Positions 9,352 through 17,277 of a stretch of 64,000 nt of DNA are shown here, piece by piece. Each line of letters opens with the position of its first letter. Position 1 is the stretch's first letter. The notes beneath the pieces were generated by a model, which saw only the letters and a list, made by a program, of their open reading frames with translations, was not told where the DNA came from and searched no databases. This stretch comes from Nonlabens xiamenensis (GTDB lineage: Bacteria; Bacteroidota; Bacteroidia; Flavobacteriales; Flavobacteriaceae): assembly GCF_003865345.1 (NCBI RefSeq), contig NZ_RMVE01000002.1, positions 62,001-126,000 on the forward strand. Direction: 5' to 3'. A program made the position numbers and the translations under genes.

Positions 9352-9380
9352 TTGCGTAGTGTAATTTTTATCTACTTTTA
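9352..9380 (+). promoter_or_regulatory. Probable promoter of the MlaE-like permease gene
   Basis: TTG at 9352-9354, an 18-bp spacer, then TACTTTTA at 9373-9380 (one mismatch to TAnnTTTG). Only 6 bp separate the box from the ATG at 9387, so the transcript would be leaderless or nearly so. Confidence 0.45.
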
Positions 9381-9386
9381 CCAGCA

Positions 9387-10124
9387 ATGAGATTTTTAGA
9401 CCATATAGGCCGATACATGATCATGTTGTTCGGTGTATTTAAAAGACCAACCAAAGGGATCGTTCTTAAAGAATTGATTCTTAAGGAAATCGATGATTTG
9501 ATCATCGGATCATTGGGTATTACTGCCTTTATTTCGCTGTTTATGGGTGCGGTAGTTGCCTTGCAGACCGCATTGAACCTGGACAATCCGCTCATTCCTA
9601 AATCTCTGATTGGATTTGCCACACGTCAGTCGATCATTTTAGAATTCGCCCCAACTTTCATCTCGGTCATCATGGCAGGAAAAGTAGGTTCTTATATTAC
9701 TTCCAGTATTGGTTCAATGCGAGTAACAGAGCAGATCGATGCGTTGGAGGTGATGGGGATTAACCCGCTCAATTATTTAGTCTTCCCTAAGATCATTGCA
9801 TTATTGTTCTATCCGTTTTTAATTGCTATAGTCATGTTTGTAGGGGTTTTTGGCGGATTCCTCGCTAGTGTTTATGGTAATTTGGTGAGCATGGAAGAGT
9901 TTGTGATTGGATTACAGGACACCTTTATCCCTTACCATGTGGCTTATGCCTTTATTAAAACTATGGTCTTTGGACTTATCTTGGCCACCATTCCCAGCTA
10001 CCATGGTTATTATATGAAAGGGGGCGCACTAGAAGTGGGAAAAGCCAGTACCACAAGTTTTGTATGGACCTGTGTGGGCATTATCATCGCCAACTATATC
10101 TTAACCCAATTACTCCTGAGCTGA
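9387..10124 (+). CDS. mlaE: MlaE family ABC transporter permease
   Basis: 245 residues, about five to six membrane segments. The MlaE/YrbE signature is present: ITAFISLFMGAVVALQ, APTFISVIMAGKVGS and the cytoplasmic coupling motif MRVTEQIDALEVMGINP. In Gram-negative bacteria this permease works with MlaF (ATPase) and MlaD (periplasmic MCE protein) in phospholipid traffic between inner and outer membranes. The ATPase gene overlaps its stop (ATGA at 10124). No MCE-domain gene follows here; the next gene on the plus strand is unrelated. Confidence 0.92.
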   Translation: MRFLDHIGRYMIMLFGVFKRPTKGIVLKELILKEIDDLIIGSLGITAFISLFMGAVVALQTALNLDNPLIPKSLIGFATRQSIILEFAPTFISVIMAGKVGSYITSSIGSMRVTEQIDALEVMGINPLNYLVFPKIIALLFYPFLIAIVMFVGVFGGFLASVYGNLVSMEEFVIGLQDTFIPYHVAYAFIKTMVFGLILATIPSYHGYYMKGGALEVGKASTTSFVWTCVGIIIANYILTQLLLS

Positions 10125-10888
10125 TGATTCAAGTAAATAACCTTAGAAAAAGTTTTAATGGCGAGGAAATCCTGAAGGGTTTAACAGCCACCTTTGATAA
10201 AGGAAAAACTAATATGATTATTGGCGCCAGTGGGTCGGGTAAATCTGTCTTTCTCAAAAATATGTTGGGATTATTTGTTCCAGATTCGGGGGAGATCATT
10301 TATGATGGAGAAGCGTTGAATGAGATGGAAATTGAGCGTAAGAGCGAACTGCGCAAAGACATGGGAATGTTGTTTCAGCACAGTGCCTTATTTGATAGTA
10401 TGACGGTAGAAGAAAATGTCATGTTTCCTCTGCGTATGTTTTCCAAAATGCGCAGAAAGGAGCGACTGGAACGCGCCAACGAAGTTTTAGATCGGGTGAA
10501 CCTTGTTAATCTCAACAAAAAAATGCCCAGTGAGATCTCTGGTGGCCAGCAGAAGCGTGTGGCACTGGCTCGAGCTGTGGTCAATTACCCCAGCTACTTG
10601 TTCTGTGATGAACCCAACTCTGGGTTGGACCCCAAAACCGCCACGGTAATTGATAACTTAATACAAGAAATCACCCACGAGCGGGACATCACAACCGTCA
10701 TCATTTCGCATGATATGAATTCGGTAATGGAAATCGGTGAAACCATCGTGTTTCTTAAAGACGGTAAATTGGCCTGGAAAGGTACAAACAAGGAAATCTT
10801 TAAGACAGACAACCAGGCTGTCACCGATTTTGTATATAGCTCAGAACTTTTTAAAAAGGTGCGAATTGCGCAAAATGAAGGTTTTTAG
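10124..10888 (+). CDS. mlaF: ABC transporter ATP-binding protein, MlaF-like
   Basis: 254 residues from the ATG at 10124, which overlaps the permease stop by one base; upstream codons within the permease are rejected. Walker A GASGSGKS, Q-loop MLFQHSALFDSMTVEENVMFPL, signature EISGGQQKRVALARA, Walker B LFCDEPNSGLDP, and the switch His in TTVIISHD are all intact. It powers the MlaE-like permease. The tail after about residue 225 matches the usual length. Its stop overlaps the stop of the convergent DUF4349 gene by 4 bp. Confidence 0.93.
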   Translation: MIQVNNLRKSFNGEEILKGLTATFDKGKTNMIIGASGSGKSVFLKNMLGLFVPDSGEIIYDGEALNEMEIERKSELRKDMGMLFQHSALFDSMTVEENVMFPLRMFSKMRRKERLERANEVLDRVNLVNLNKKMPSEISGGQQKRVALARAVVNYPSYLFCDEPNSGLDPKTATVIDNLIQEITHERDITTVIISHDMNSVMEIGETIVFLKDGKLAWKGTNKEIFKTDNQAVTDFVYSSELFKKVRIAQNEGF

Positions 10889-11721
10889 ACCTTTTTTCTA
10901 GCTTTTCCCCTCCAGCGATACCAACTATATCCTAAAAGACCCAAGAGGACAATCGGCCACATAACCATGATCGTCAGGCTGAAGTTTTTAATCCAGCCCC
11001 ATCCAATGCTTAAGTTTTCCACAGCTCGATCTGTATAGGTTTTGACGTCTTGTTCAATCGAATGTTCAATCTCTAAAGGTTGGTAGAATAACAAATCTAT
11101 ACGGCTGTAGGATATTTGTTCATCCATAAAACGCAATCTTCCTTCCGCAGATTCAATTTCTTCTTGGAGCACCCGTAGTTTTTCTTCAGTATTTAAGACT
11201 TCATCTATGGTTTTGGCTTTACTCCGTAAGATTTGATCATACCTAAGTTTCACCTCTTTCTTAGTAGCCAATCTCGTTTTCAGATCCACATATTCTGACG
11301 TGATATCCTTGGTGGTGATATTCTTATATTCCACAACATCTGCTAGCTCAGTCAACGCTTCAAATACCGGGTCAAATTTGCCAGAAGGAACCTTGATCAA
11401 GAGTTTGTTCTCTAAATTATATTGGTTTTGGCTGTAAAGCATTTCAGCAATGTATCCTTGGTTTTGAGAAGTAATACGTTGGACTTGGCGGGTCACACTA
11501 TCCAGATGGCTGACCTTGCATCTTACATTGGCATTTTTGACAATTTTGATAGCAGATGGACTGGCAGTAGAGGTCAATACATTAGGTAATTTGCCCGGGA
11601 TGTTAATATCAGCCTCTTCAGTAGTTATCGCCTCCGCTGTGCGGTTCATTTCCGGGTGATAGGCTTCGGTACAATTGATTAAAATTGGCATCACCAATAA
11701 GGAAAGAAAAGTGTTTTTCAT
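10885..11721 (-). CDS. DUF4349 domain protein, membrane anchored
   Basis: About 278 residues from the ATG at 11721, which begins a signal-like segment ending ILINC (weak lipobox); longer in-frame starts lack family sequence. The central part has the DUF4349 pattern: NANVRCKVSHLDSVTRQVQRITSQ, QGYIAEM, LLIKVPSGKFDPVFEAL and ITSEYVDLKTRL, then a coiled coil (VLNTEEKLRVLQEEIESAEGRLRFM) and SYSRIDLLFYQP. A single membrane helix near the C-terminus (FSLTIMVMWPIVLLGLLGYSWY) is followed by a basic tail. Role unknown; DUF4349 proteins are thought to sit in the envelope. Confidence 0.85.
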   Translation of the reverse strand: MKNTFLSLLVMPILINCTEAYHPEMNRTAEAITTEEADINIPGKLPNVLTSTASPSAIKIVKNANVRCKVSHLDSVTRQVQRITSQNQGYIAEMLYSQNQYNLENKLLIKVPSGKFDPVFEALTELADVVEYKNITTKDITSEYVDLKTRLATKKEVKLRYDQILRSKAKTIDEVLNTEEKLRVLQEEIESAEGRLRFMDEQISYSRIDLLFYQPLEIEHSIEQDVKTYTDRAVENLSIGWGWIKNFSLTIMVMWPIVLLGLLGYSWYRWRGKARKKV

Positions 11722-11838
11722 GAGAATAAATTTTAATGATGAACCAAAACTATCGGGACAGGTTCCAGTGGGGTTGTATTCGCCTTGTAAAAACTTTGTA
11801 AACTGTTTTACAAAGGATATTTTAGCGGTGAACCAGCC

Positions 11839-12774
11839 ATGGAAAGAGCCCAAGACATATCTGTATTTAATCAACTACTAGACGAGTTACAGGATAGAGT
11901 AATACGGGAAGAACATCCTGTGAGCACCTCAAATATCCGGAAATGGAAAGGCGAGGATATTCTCATTTTCCAAGATGAGTTAAGGCGCAAAACCGGAAGT
12001 ACAGTAAGCGAGAAGTGGTTTTACACCTATGTTAGAAAGGATTCAGAAAAATTACCCAGGATTGATATCCTGCATTTGCTCAGCCAATATGCTGGCTACG
12101 ATAACTGGCATGACTTTAAGCAAAAACACCATCAAAACTCAACACTTCAACTAGCCCCTGATCCGCATAAAAAATCCTTTCCTGCAAAAATCGTTCTTGT
12201 TTCTAGTTTGGCTATCCTGGCAATTCTTGTTTTGATATGGGCTATCTTTCCTTTTAGCAGTACGCATCAAATTTGCATTCAAGATCACGATTTGCGCTTA
12301 CCAATAACTGAGAGACCGCTGCACATCACCATTTTAAATAATAAAGAACGATTACAACTTGGTATTGATTCCAGCGGGTGCTTTAAGTGGAAAACTGCTG
12401 CCAATAACTTGAGGTTCGAAGTCAGGTCACCCTATTACAAAACAGATACATTTTACCTTAACCTGAACCGGCAAAACACTCACAAAGTCGATTTAAAAAC
12501 TGACGATTATGCTTTGATGCTGTATTATTATTCCAATGGAAAAAGTAAAGATTGGCAGAAGCGAAAATCCCAATTGGAAGAGATCATCGATGACCAAGCG
12601 ATCATCATGGAGGTGCTCCCTTATCAAATCGGCATCAATCTTTACGAAAAAAGTGAATTTATAAATAAGTTAACTACGCCTACCAGATCCCTTCAACGCA
12701 TGGAAATCATTAGTACCCAATACCAAAATGAACGCATTGTGAAATTAAAATTCAGGCAAAATGACTCCCTCTAG
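11839..12774 (+). CDS. Bitopic membrane protein with conserved cytoplasmic N-terminal domain, function unknown
   Basis: 311 residues. Residues 1-105 are soluble and helical, with DILIFQDELRRKTGSTVSEK, WFYTYVRKD, LPRIDILHLLSQYAGYDNWHDF; this looks like a small helical domain reminiscent of a DNA- or protein-binding module, although no classical helix-turn-helix is certain. One membrane segment follows at about 115-140 (IVLVSSLAILAILVLIWAIFPF). The extracytoplasmic part has a carboxypeptidase-regulatory-like beta segment (RPLHITILNNKERLQLGIDSSGCFKW) and ends with an alpha/beta region. The next gene, a lipoprotein, overlaps its 3' end by 14 bp. The pair suggests a transmembrane sensor with a periplasmic partner, which is inference. 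Confidence 0.75.
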   Translation: MERAQDISVFNQLLDELQDRVIREEHPVSTSNIRKWKGEDILIFQDELRRKTGSTVSEKWFYTYVRKDSEKLPRIDILHLLSQYAGYDNWHDFKQKHHQNSTLQLAPDPHKKSFPAKIVLVSSLAILAILVLIWAIFPFSSTHQICIQDHDLRLPITERPLHITILNNKERLQLGIDSSGCFKWKTAANNLRFEVRSPYYKTDTFYLNLNRQNTHKVDLKTDDYALMLYYYSNGKSKDWQKRKSQLEEIIDDQAIIMEVLPYQIGINLYEKSEFINKLTTPTRSLQRMEIISTQYQNERIVKLKFRQNDSL

Positions 12775-13228
12775 ATTAATTATCATCCTTTGTTTCATTA
12801 TGGTCTGTTCCTGTAAACAGCATACAGAAATGACTGAGGTTAAAGATCGATTGGACTCCGAGACGATGGAACTACCTGCCGATTTTGACAAATCAGACTT
12901 TTATCAAGATTATATCACATCGGCTTATAAAGATATCATTGAACGCCAGCAACTCAGCCTACAATCTGAGTGGTCTGAAGAAACCATCGATAGCCTACCT
13001 TTTCAAATACCTCAAGGTCTAGCATTAGACAGTTTGCAATTAACGGCCGTGGATCAAGCTTACAACCCACGTATGACCGGTATGGATTACGAGTATTTTT
13101 TTGCCGCCCAGCATTATTTTAAAAACGCCCAGGGGCAAGCAGTTACCTTTAGCTCCACGATTGCTATTGATGAACGATCTATAGAACTAGATGGTGAAAA
13201 GCTTATGGAGATTAGGATCATCTGGTAA
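12761..13228 (+). CDS. Small lipoprotein of unknown function
   Basis: 155 residues with a lipoprotein signal (LIIILCFIMVCSC, lipobox at about residue 19). No recognised domain. The mature protein is acidic with an aspartate/glutamate-rich linker, then mixed strands such as MDYEYFFAAQHYFKN and VTFSSTIAIDERSIELDGEKLMEIRIIW. It starts 14 bp inside the preceding membrane-protein gene, so translation is probably coupled and the products may act together at the periplasmic face. Confidence 0.75.
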   Translation: MTPSRLIIILCFIMVCSCKQHTEMTEVKDRLDSETMELPADFDKSDFYQDYITSAYKDIIERQQLSLQSEWSEETIDSLPFQIPQGLALDSLQLTAVDQAYNPRMTGMDYEYFFAAQHYFKNAQGQAVTFSSTIAIDERSIELDGEKLMEIRIIW

Positions 13229-13316
13229 GCTCCATGTCAATCGATGCAATTTATGGCTATTTAATTATTGTATAGGTAGATTCTATAACGATATTTGCCA
13301 AAAAAATTGATTGCTG

Positions 13317-13336
13317 TCCGCTTTCGCGAAAGCGGA
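13317..13336. repeat. Dispersed palindrome copy 3 (20 bp, in the ahpC promoter region)
   Basis: TCCGCTTTCGCGAAAGCGGA, perfect. It ends 3 bp before the TATATTTG -7 box of the peroxiredoxin gene, where an operator would lie. The same 20-mer recurs at 44935. Confidence 0.9.
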
Positions 13337-13339
13337 ACA

Positions 13340-13347
13340 TATATTTG
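13340..13347 (+). promoter_or_regulatory. Probable -7 box of the peroxiredoxin gene
   Basis: TATATTTG, perfect match to TAnnTTTG, 38 bp before the ATG. The nearest TTG (13311-13313) is 26 bp upstream, longer than the usual spacer, and the palindrome fills most of that spacer. Confidence 0.5.
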
Positions 13348-13385
13348 CACACTGAAAAATCAGACTAATTTTTAAATTAAAAAAC

Positions 13386-14021
13386 ATGGCCATAGTAGGT
13401 AAAAAATTTCCAAATCTAAGTGTAGATGCAATGAATGAAATGGGCGATACATTTAAGCTCAACGTTCTTGACGAAGCCAAAAACAACAACAAAAAAGTAT
13501 TGTTGTTCTGGTATCCAAAAGACTTCACCTTTGTATGTCCGACAGAGCTTCACGCTTTTCAAGAGGCGTTGGAAGAATTTGAGAAAAGAAATACCATTGT
13601 CATAGGAGCTTCCTGTGACACTCCAGAAGTACATTTTGCATGGTTGAATACACCAAAAGACCAGGGAGGAATTGAAGGAGTTACTTATCCTATCCTGGCA
13701 GATTCTAACCGTAATCTATCTGGAACCCTTGACATTCTTGATGTAGAAGTTGATTATAATGAAGAATTGGACGACCATATCCTTGTAGGTGACAACGTAA
13801 CTTTCCGCGCTACCTATCTGATCGATGAGGAAGGAACCGTCTTTCATGAAGGGGTGAACCATATGCCTGTAGGAAGAAACGTCAATGAGTTCCTAAGAAT
13901 GATTGATGCATACACTCATGTTCAAAAGAACGGAGAGGTTTGTCCAGCCAACTGGGAGGAAGGTAAACAAGCCATGGGAGCTAATCGCGCTGCAACAGCC
14001 GAGTATCTTTCTCAAAACTAA
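13386..14021 (+). CDS. ahpC: 2-Cys peroxiredoxin, AhpC/Prx1 type
   Basis: 211 residues. Thiol peroxidase that reduces hydrogen peroxide and organic hydroperoxides in the cytoplasm. Peroxidatic Cys at residue 51 in FTFVCPTE, the conserved Arg in FRATYLID, and the resolving Cys at residue 186 in GEVCPANW define a typical 2-Cys enzyme. Between the core strands it has a LDVEVDYNEELDDHILVG stretch that differs from E. coli AhpC. No ahpF is nearby; the thioredoxin gene 76 bp downstream is the likely reductant. A hairpin with a T-run (14042-14078) lies between them, so they may be separate or attenuated units. Confidence 0.95.
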   Translation: MAIVGKKFPNLSVDAMNEMGDTFKLNVLDEAKNNNKKVLLFWYPKDFTFVCPTELHAFQEALEEFEKRNTIVIGASCDTPEVHFAWLNTPKDQGGIEGVTYPILADSNRNLSGTLDILDVEVDYNEELDDHILVGDNVTFRATYLIDEEGTVFHEGVNHMPVGRNVNEFLRMIDAYTHVQKNGEVCPANWEEGKQAMGANRAATAEYLSQN

Positions 14022-14041
14022 TATATAGCTTATACACCTTG

Positions 14042-14078
14042 AAAAAGGGGAAGAACCTATTCAGTTTTTCCCCTTTTT
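14042..14078 (+). terminator. Intrinsic terminator after ahpC
   Basis: AAAAAGGGGAA pairs with TTCCCCTTTTT over a short loop; the right arm ends in a T-run. Lies 21 bp after the ahpC stop. Confidence 0.7.
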
Positions 14079-14097
14079 ATTTTAAAAACCCAAAATC

Positions 14098-14409
14098 ATG
14101 AGAACATTAGAACAAGACAACCTGAAAGATTTGGTTGATCAAAATAAAACCGTTGTGGTTCAGTACATGGCTTCTTGGTGTGGCAACTGCCGACTCATGA
14201 AACCCAAATTCAAAAAATTGTCGGCCGAAAATGAAGATGTGGTCTTTGTATTGGCTGACGCAGAAAAATTCCCTGAATCCAGACAATTGGCCACTGTAGA
14301 CAACCTACCCACTTTTGCCACTTTTAAGGATGGGAGTTTTGTGAATCAGGTACAGACCAACAAATTTGAAAATCTAAAAGAACTCGTCAATGAAGTTACC
14401 AGTAATTAG
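14098..14409 (+). CDS. Thioredoxin family protein
   Basis: 103 residues, close to the length of a minimal thioredoxin and without a signal peptide, so cytoplasmic. Active site WCGNC at residues 27-31 (Cys28, Cys31), differing from the canonical WCGPC by Asn for Pro. The cis-Pro is seen in DNLPTFATF. The position after ahpC suggests it reduces the peroxiredoxin. It overlaps the start of the next gene by 20 bp, implying coupled expression. Confidence 0.9.
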   Translation: MRTLEQDNLKDLVDQNKTVVVQYMASWCGNCRLMKPKFKKLSAENEDVVFVLADAEKFPESRQLATVDNLPTFATFKDGSFVNQVQTNKFENLKELVNEVTSN

Positions 14410-14638
14410 ACATTTGCAAAAAGGAACCAACCCTGAACAACTGGAGGCGACCCTCGAAGTGCTGGAACATTTTTCAGAACACAGATCGGTTACCGATGAG
14501 GAAATGGATGTGGTGGGCGAACTCATCACTAATATCTGTGGAGCTTTGGAGGTGCATGCCAACGTTTCCCAAGGCATGAGCAATGTAGAAGCCGCCAATG
14601 CCTTTGCCCAAAAAGTAATGGGCTCTATTGATCAATAA
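14390..14638 (+). CDS. Small DUF6952-like protein
   Basis: 82 residues, helical, no Cys pair and no signal. MKLPVIRHL, a QLEATLEVLEHFSEHRSVTDEEMDVVGELI segment and VEAANAFAQKVMG are the recognisable parts. I recall this family (DUF6952) as a companion of thioredoxin and peroxiredoxin genes in Flavobacteriaceae, but no function is known. It starts inside the thioredoxin gene and is followed by a palindrome copy and a strong terminator, closing the oxidative-stress set. Confidence 0.75.
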   Translation: MKLPVIRHLQKGTNPEQLEATLEVLEHFSEHRSVTDEEMDVVGELITNICGALEVHANVSQGMSNVEAANAFAQKVMGSIDQ

Positions 14639-14668
14639 TAATTTTGATGAATGGAAATGCGGGTTGAC

Positions 14669-14684
14669 CGCTTTCGCGAAAGCG
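14669..14684. repeat. Dispersed palindrome copy 4 (16 bp, intergenic)
   Basis: CGCTTTCGCGAAAGCG between the DUF6952-like gene and its terminator. Confidence 0.9.
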
Positions 14685-14719
14685 ATATATCCCCATTCCC
14701 CTCAAAAGTATATAAAAAC

Positions 14720-14747
14720 AGACCTGGTTTTCTCCAGGTCTTTTTTT
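14720..14747 (+). terminator. Intrinsic terminator after the thioredoxin/DUF6952 genes
   Basis: AGACCTGG pairs with CCAGGTCT around a 6-nt loop, followed by seven T. Confidence 0.85.
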
Positions 14748-14764
14748 ATGCTATTTGCTTAATT

Positions 14765-15322
14765 TTATTGGGATACCGGACGATTATCTCCCAGACGCAT
14801 ATAAGTAGCGGTAATAATTTCTCCGTCTTCTCCCAACCTATCCGTGTCGTCCAAAAGTATCATATCATCAGATTTTCCCTGAGCGAGTAATAAATCGCCA
14901 TTGGGATGATTACCTAAAATACTTTTCCTGCTTTTAAAGGAACTTATAAAAATGAGTGAGAAGAAACTACTTCCTTTACGCAAAGTGAAAAAGTTTTCAG
15001 TTCGTCTTCCTGGTAAAGTAATTTCCTGTAAAAGTTTGACCCCATCGTAGAGCTCTGCTTTTACGTGCTTATCATCGATGTATTCCAAGTATACCAGATC
15101 TCCGTAGTCTGCTGTGGTTTTTTGATCTGGGAAATGCAGACATAGATCATTCCATAAACTGTTGTAGTCATCATCTGGGATTTGATTTTCATACAGTCCC
15201 GTAAGTGTGTTGGGGTCAAATTTGGCTGGATCTGCCTGTAGATTGCTAGCAAGCCCTTGAGAAGTATAACAACTGGATAGACATGTTATGCAAAGAATGG
15301 CTAAGAGTAAGTTTTTGAGCAT
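14765..15322 (-). CDS. Lipoprotein of unknown function
   Basis: 185 residues with a lipoprotein signal (LLLAILCITCLSSC, Cys at about 18). The mature domain begins with a TLTGLYENQIPDDDYNSLWNDLCLHF region and later has KAELYDGVKLLQEITLPG and FFTLRKGSSFF strands, suggesting a small beta-rich fold of lipocalin or barrel size. No family recognised. It converges on the oxidative-stress genes and diverges from the DUF4197 gene. Confidence 0.75.
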   Translation of the reverse strand: MLKNLLLAILCITCLSSCYTSQGLASNLQADPAKFDPNTLTGLYENQIPDDDYNSLWNDLCLHFPDQKTTADYGDLVYLEYIDDKHVKAELYDGVKLLQEITLPGRRTENFFTLRKGSSFFSLIFISSFKSRKSILGNHPNGDLLLAQGKSDDMILLDDTDRLGEDGEIITATYMRLGDNRPVSQ

Positions 15323-15404
15323 AAGTTAGCGGTTTGCAAGATGGTATCAATTGTTATACCAACTTAGATTGAATTTAGATAAAAATAGACATCAGCATTT
15401 CCAT

Positions 15405-15412
15405 TATATTTG
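15405..15412 (+). promoter_or_regulatory. Probable -7 box of the DUF4197 gene
   Basis: TATATTTG, perfect TAnnTTTG, 14 bp upstream of the ATG. No convincing -33 element. Confidence 0.4.
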
Positions 15413-15426
15413 GGAAAACATCCATC

Positions 15427-16134
15427 ATGAAAAGATTGCTTCTATTGTTAATCACTGTGACTACACTAACCAGTTGTGCGGAATTACAACAAATTGCTAG
15501 CCAGCTCCCACAAGGAGGACCTTTAACGCAAGTAGATATTGGTAATGGTCTGAGACAAGCCCTGGATTTGGGGATAGACCGTGAAGTAACTAAACTGATG
15601 GCTGAGGACGGTTTTTATCGAAACGAATTGGTCAAAATTCTATTACCAGAAGAGTTACAGAAAGTGGACAGCGGCCTGAGACGGATTGGTTTAGGTGGTG
15701 TAGCCGATGAAGGTCTGAAATTATTGAACCGCGCAGCCGAAGATGCCACCAAAGAAGCCTTACCTATTTTTACCCAAGCAGTAAAGGAAATCACATTTAC
15801 CGATGCCAAAAATATCCTTTTAGGAGATCAGCGCGCTGCCACCAGCTATTTGGAAACCAAAACCCAACAGGAGTTATACGCCAAGTTTTCACCGGTGATT
15901 CAACAAAGTTTAGGACGTGTGGGAGCAACAGAACTTTGGTCACAGGCGATTAATCGTTATAACTCGATACCGCTAACCAACGATGTGAATCCAGACCTCA
16001 CAGATTATGTTACCCAACGAGCGCTGGAGGGTGTCTTTACAATGATTGCGCAGGAAGAAATTCAAATCAGGAATCAGGTAAGCGCCAGAACAACAGATCT
16101 TTTACAACGTGTTTTTGCTTTACAGGATAAATAA
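15427..16134 (+). CDS. DUF4197 domain lipoprotein
   Basis: 235 residues with a lipoprotein signal (LLLLLITVTTLTSC). The helical domain matches DUF4197: GLRQALDLGIDREVTKLM, YRNELVKILLPEELQKV, LLNRAAEDATKEALPIFTQAVKEITFTDAKNIL, ATSYLETKTQQELYAKFSPVI and YVTQRALEGVFTMIAQEE. The family is widespread in Gram-negative bacteria with no assigned function. Monocistronic: a terminator hairpin lies 69 bp downstream. Confidence 0.9.
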   Translation: MKRLLLLLITVTTLTSCAELQQIASQLPQGGPLTQVDIGNGLRQALDLGIDREVTKLMAEDGFYRNELVKILLPEELQKVDSGLRRIGLGGVADEGLKLLNRAAEDATKEALPIFTQAVKEITFTDAKNILLGDQRAATSYLETKTQQELYAKFSPVIQQSLGRVGATELWSQAINRYNSIPLTNDVNPDLTDYVTQRALEGVFTMIAQEEIQIRNQVSARTTDLLQRVFALQDK

Positions 16135-16460
16135 TTAAGAAATATTGAAACTTTTCGACATTTCTGAAGTCTTATTATTGTCCGTCAGGACAGTTTAAGG
16201 GTAAAAGCCGCGGATTGTAATGATCCGTGGCTTTTTTATTTCCAGTATCCGTAGTCCTTTTTGCTTGCTCAATTACCTCCATTGATCTCAAATCCGCAAA
16301 CGACCATTTAACAGGTTGTCTCGAATAAATCATTGCTTCATCCATAACTAAACATTATATATGTTTATGTATTAGTAAATTTTTAACTACTCAGGCAAGG
16401 ATGTTAACGGACCGCTAGGAATATTCAAAGTTGCTAACTCATATTTTTGCTTTAATATCA
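16135..16460. other. 326-bp gene-poor stretch
   Basis: Contains the DUF4197 terminator (16203-16237) and beyond it only AT-rich sequence. No convincing reading frame, tRNA-like fold or repeat was seen between 16238 and 16460. Confidence 0.6.
16203..16237 (+). terminator. Intrinsic terminator after the DUF4197 gene
   Basis: AAAGCCGCGGAT pairs with ATCCGTGGCTTT (one G-T pair), followed by a T-run. Confidence 0.8.
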
Positions 16461-16655
16461 ATGAATAACATGAGTGCAGCCTACGATAAACAAATAGAAC
16501 GATTGAGAAAATTGGAGAAAAGATATAGTTCGTTAATGAAACAATCTTATCAAGCCGCCATCAATAATCGGGAATATAGTCAAGAACTTAGACAGATCGC
16601 CAAAGAAATTAAGATCGAAATTGATACGCTTAAGGAACAATTACTTACCCACTAA
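16461..16655 (+). CDS. Small coiled-coil protein
   Basis: 64 residues from the ATG at 16461 (an upstream in-frame ATG at 16431 would add ten hydrophobic residues). Almost entirely charged helix: IERLRKLEKRYSSLMKQSYQ, then RQIAKEIKIEIDTLKEQL with heptad spacing. It resembles the short Lacal_2735-type proteins of Flavobacteriaceae in length and pattern, but this is from memory and weak. Function unknown; flanked by long AT-rich spacers. Confidence 0.5.
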   Translation: MNNMSAAYDKQIERLRKLEKRYSSLMKQSYQAAINNREYSQELRQIAKEIKIEIDTLKEQLLTH

Positions 16656-16767
16656 CCCAAACTCACCCACTTCATCATCATCTTATCTAGCCTGCGACGA
16701 ATATCGTCCAGTCTAAAGAATTTCTACAGCCGATTCACTCTAGCAGCAGATCAATAAAACTGGCTCA

Positions 16768-17202
16768 TCAAGCATGACTGGTTCTAGCTAGCTGAGGACT
16801 AATAGATATTATCCTATCGATCAACTTGTTGAGACCTTTTGGTCGTATATTGGATATATTAAAAGTGTCAATGTGATTAATGCGTCTGATCAAGAGTTGC
16901 CGATCTTCAACATTCACCTCATCGATGTAATCACTTACCGTTCCGACCTTTTTACGATTGATTGTCAATGAAAATTCGTTGGGTCTCTTCCTGTAAAACA
17001 CATTTTTCCTAGAGGAACGGTAGATTTCATAGATGAGCGTAAATATGATAACAATGACCAGCACAACATCTTCATTAAAGATCAAGAAAGATAGCTCCAG
17101 TAACAAATAAATAAGCACCGCAAAGGTCAAGATTTGTGTCCAGGTGTTCCACCATCTACTGTAGGGAAGTAATAGGAGCATTAAAAAAGTAAATTTTCTC
17201 AA
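16768..17202 (-). CDS. Small membrane protein of unknown function
   Basis: 144 residues. Two hydrophobic segments are visible after an N-terminal hydrophobic stretch: QILTFAVLIYLLLELSFLIF and VVLVIVIIFTLIYEIY, with a basic SSRKNVFYRKR cytoplasmic boundary. The C-terminal half is soluble (EFSLTINRKKVGTVSDYIDEVNVEDRQLLIRRINHID) and resembles a membrane-proximal PH-like or regulatory tail. No family recognised. Same strand as the DUF58 operon downstream of its last gene, but separated from it by 75 bp. Confidence 0.6.
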   Translation of the reverse strand: MRKFTFLMLLLLPYSRWWNTWTQILTFAVLIYLLLELSFLIFNEDVVLVIVIIFTLIYEIYRSSRKNVFYRKRPNEFSLTINRKKVGTVSDYIDEVNVEDRQLLIRRINHIDTFNISNIRPKGLNKLIDRIISISPQLARTSHA

Positions 17203-17277
17203 TCATTTCAAGTATCCTTATCATTGTATTGCATAGCTAAGCCAGTGAACCGCAATTTCTTAACTACTTGGGAAGGC

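Noticed and set aside
14651-14890. 79-codon frame between the DUF6952-like gene and the lipoprotein at 14765
   Set aside because: It covers a palindrome copy, a strong terminator and the 3' end of a real gene on the other strand.
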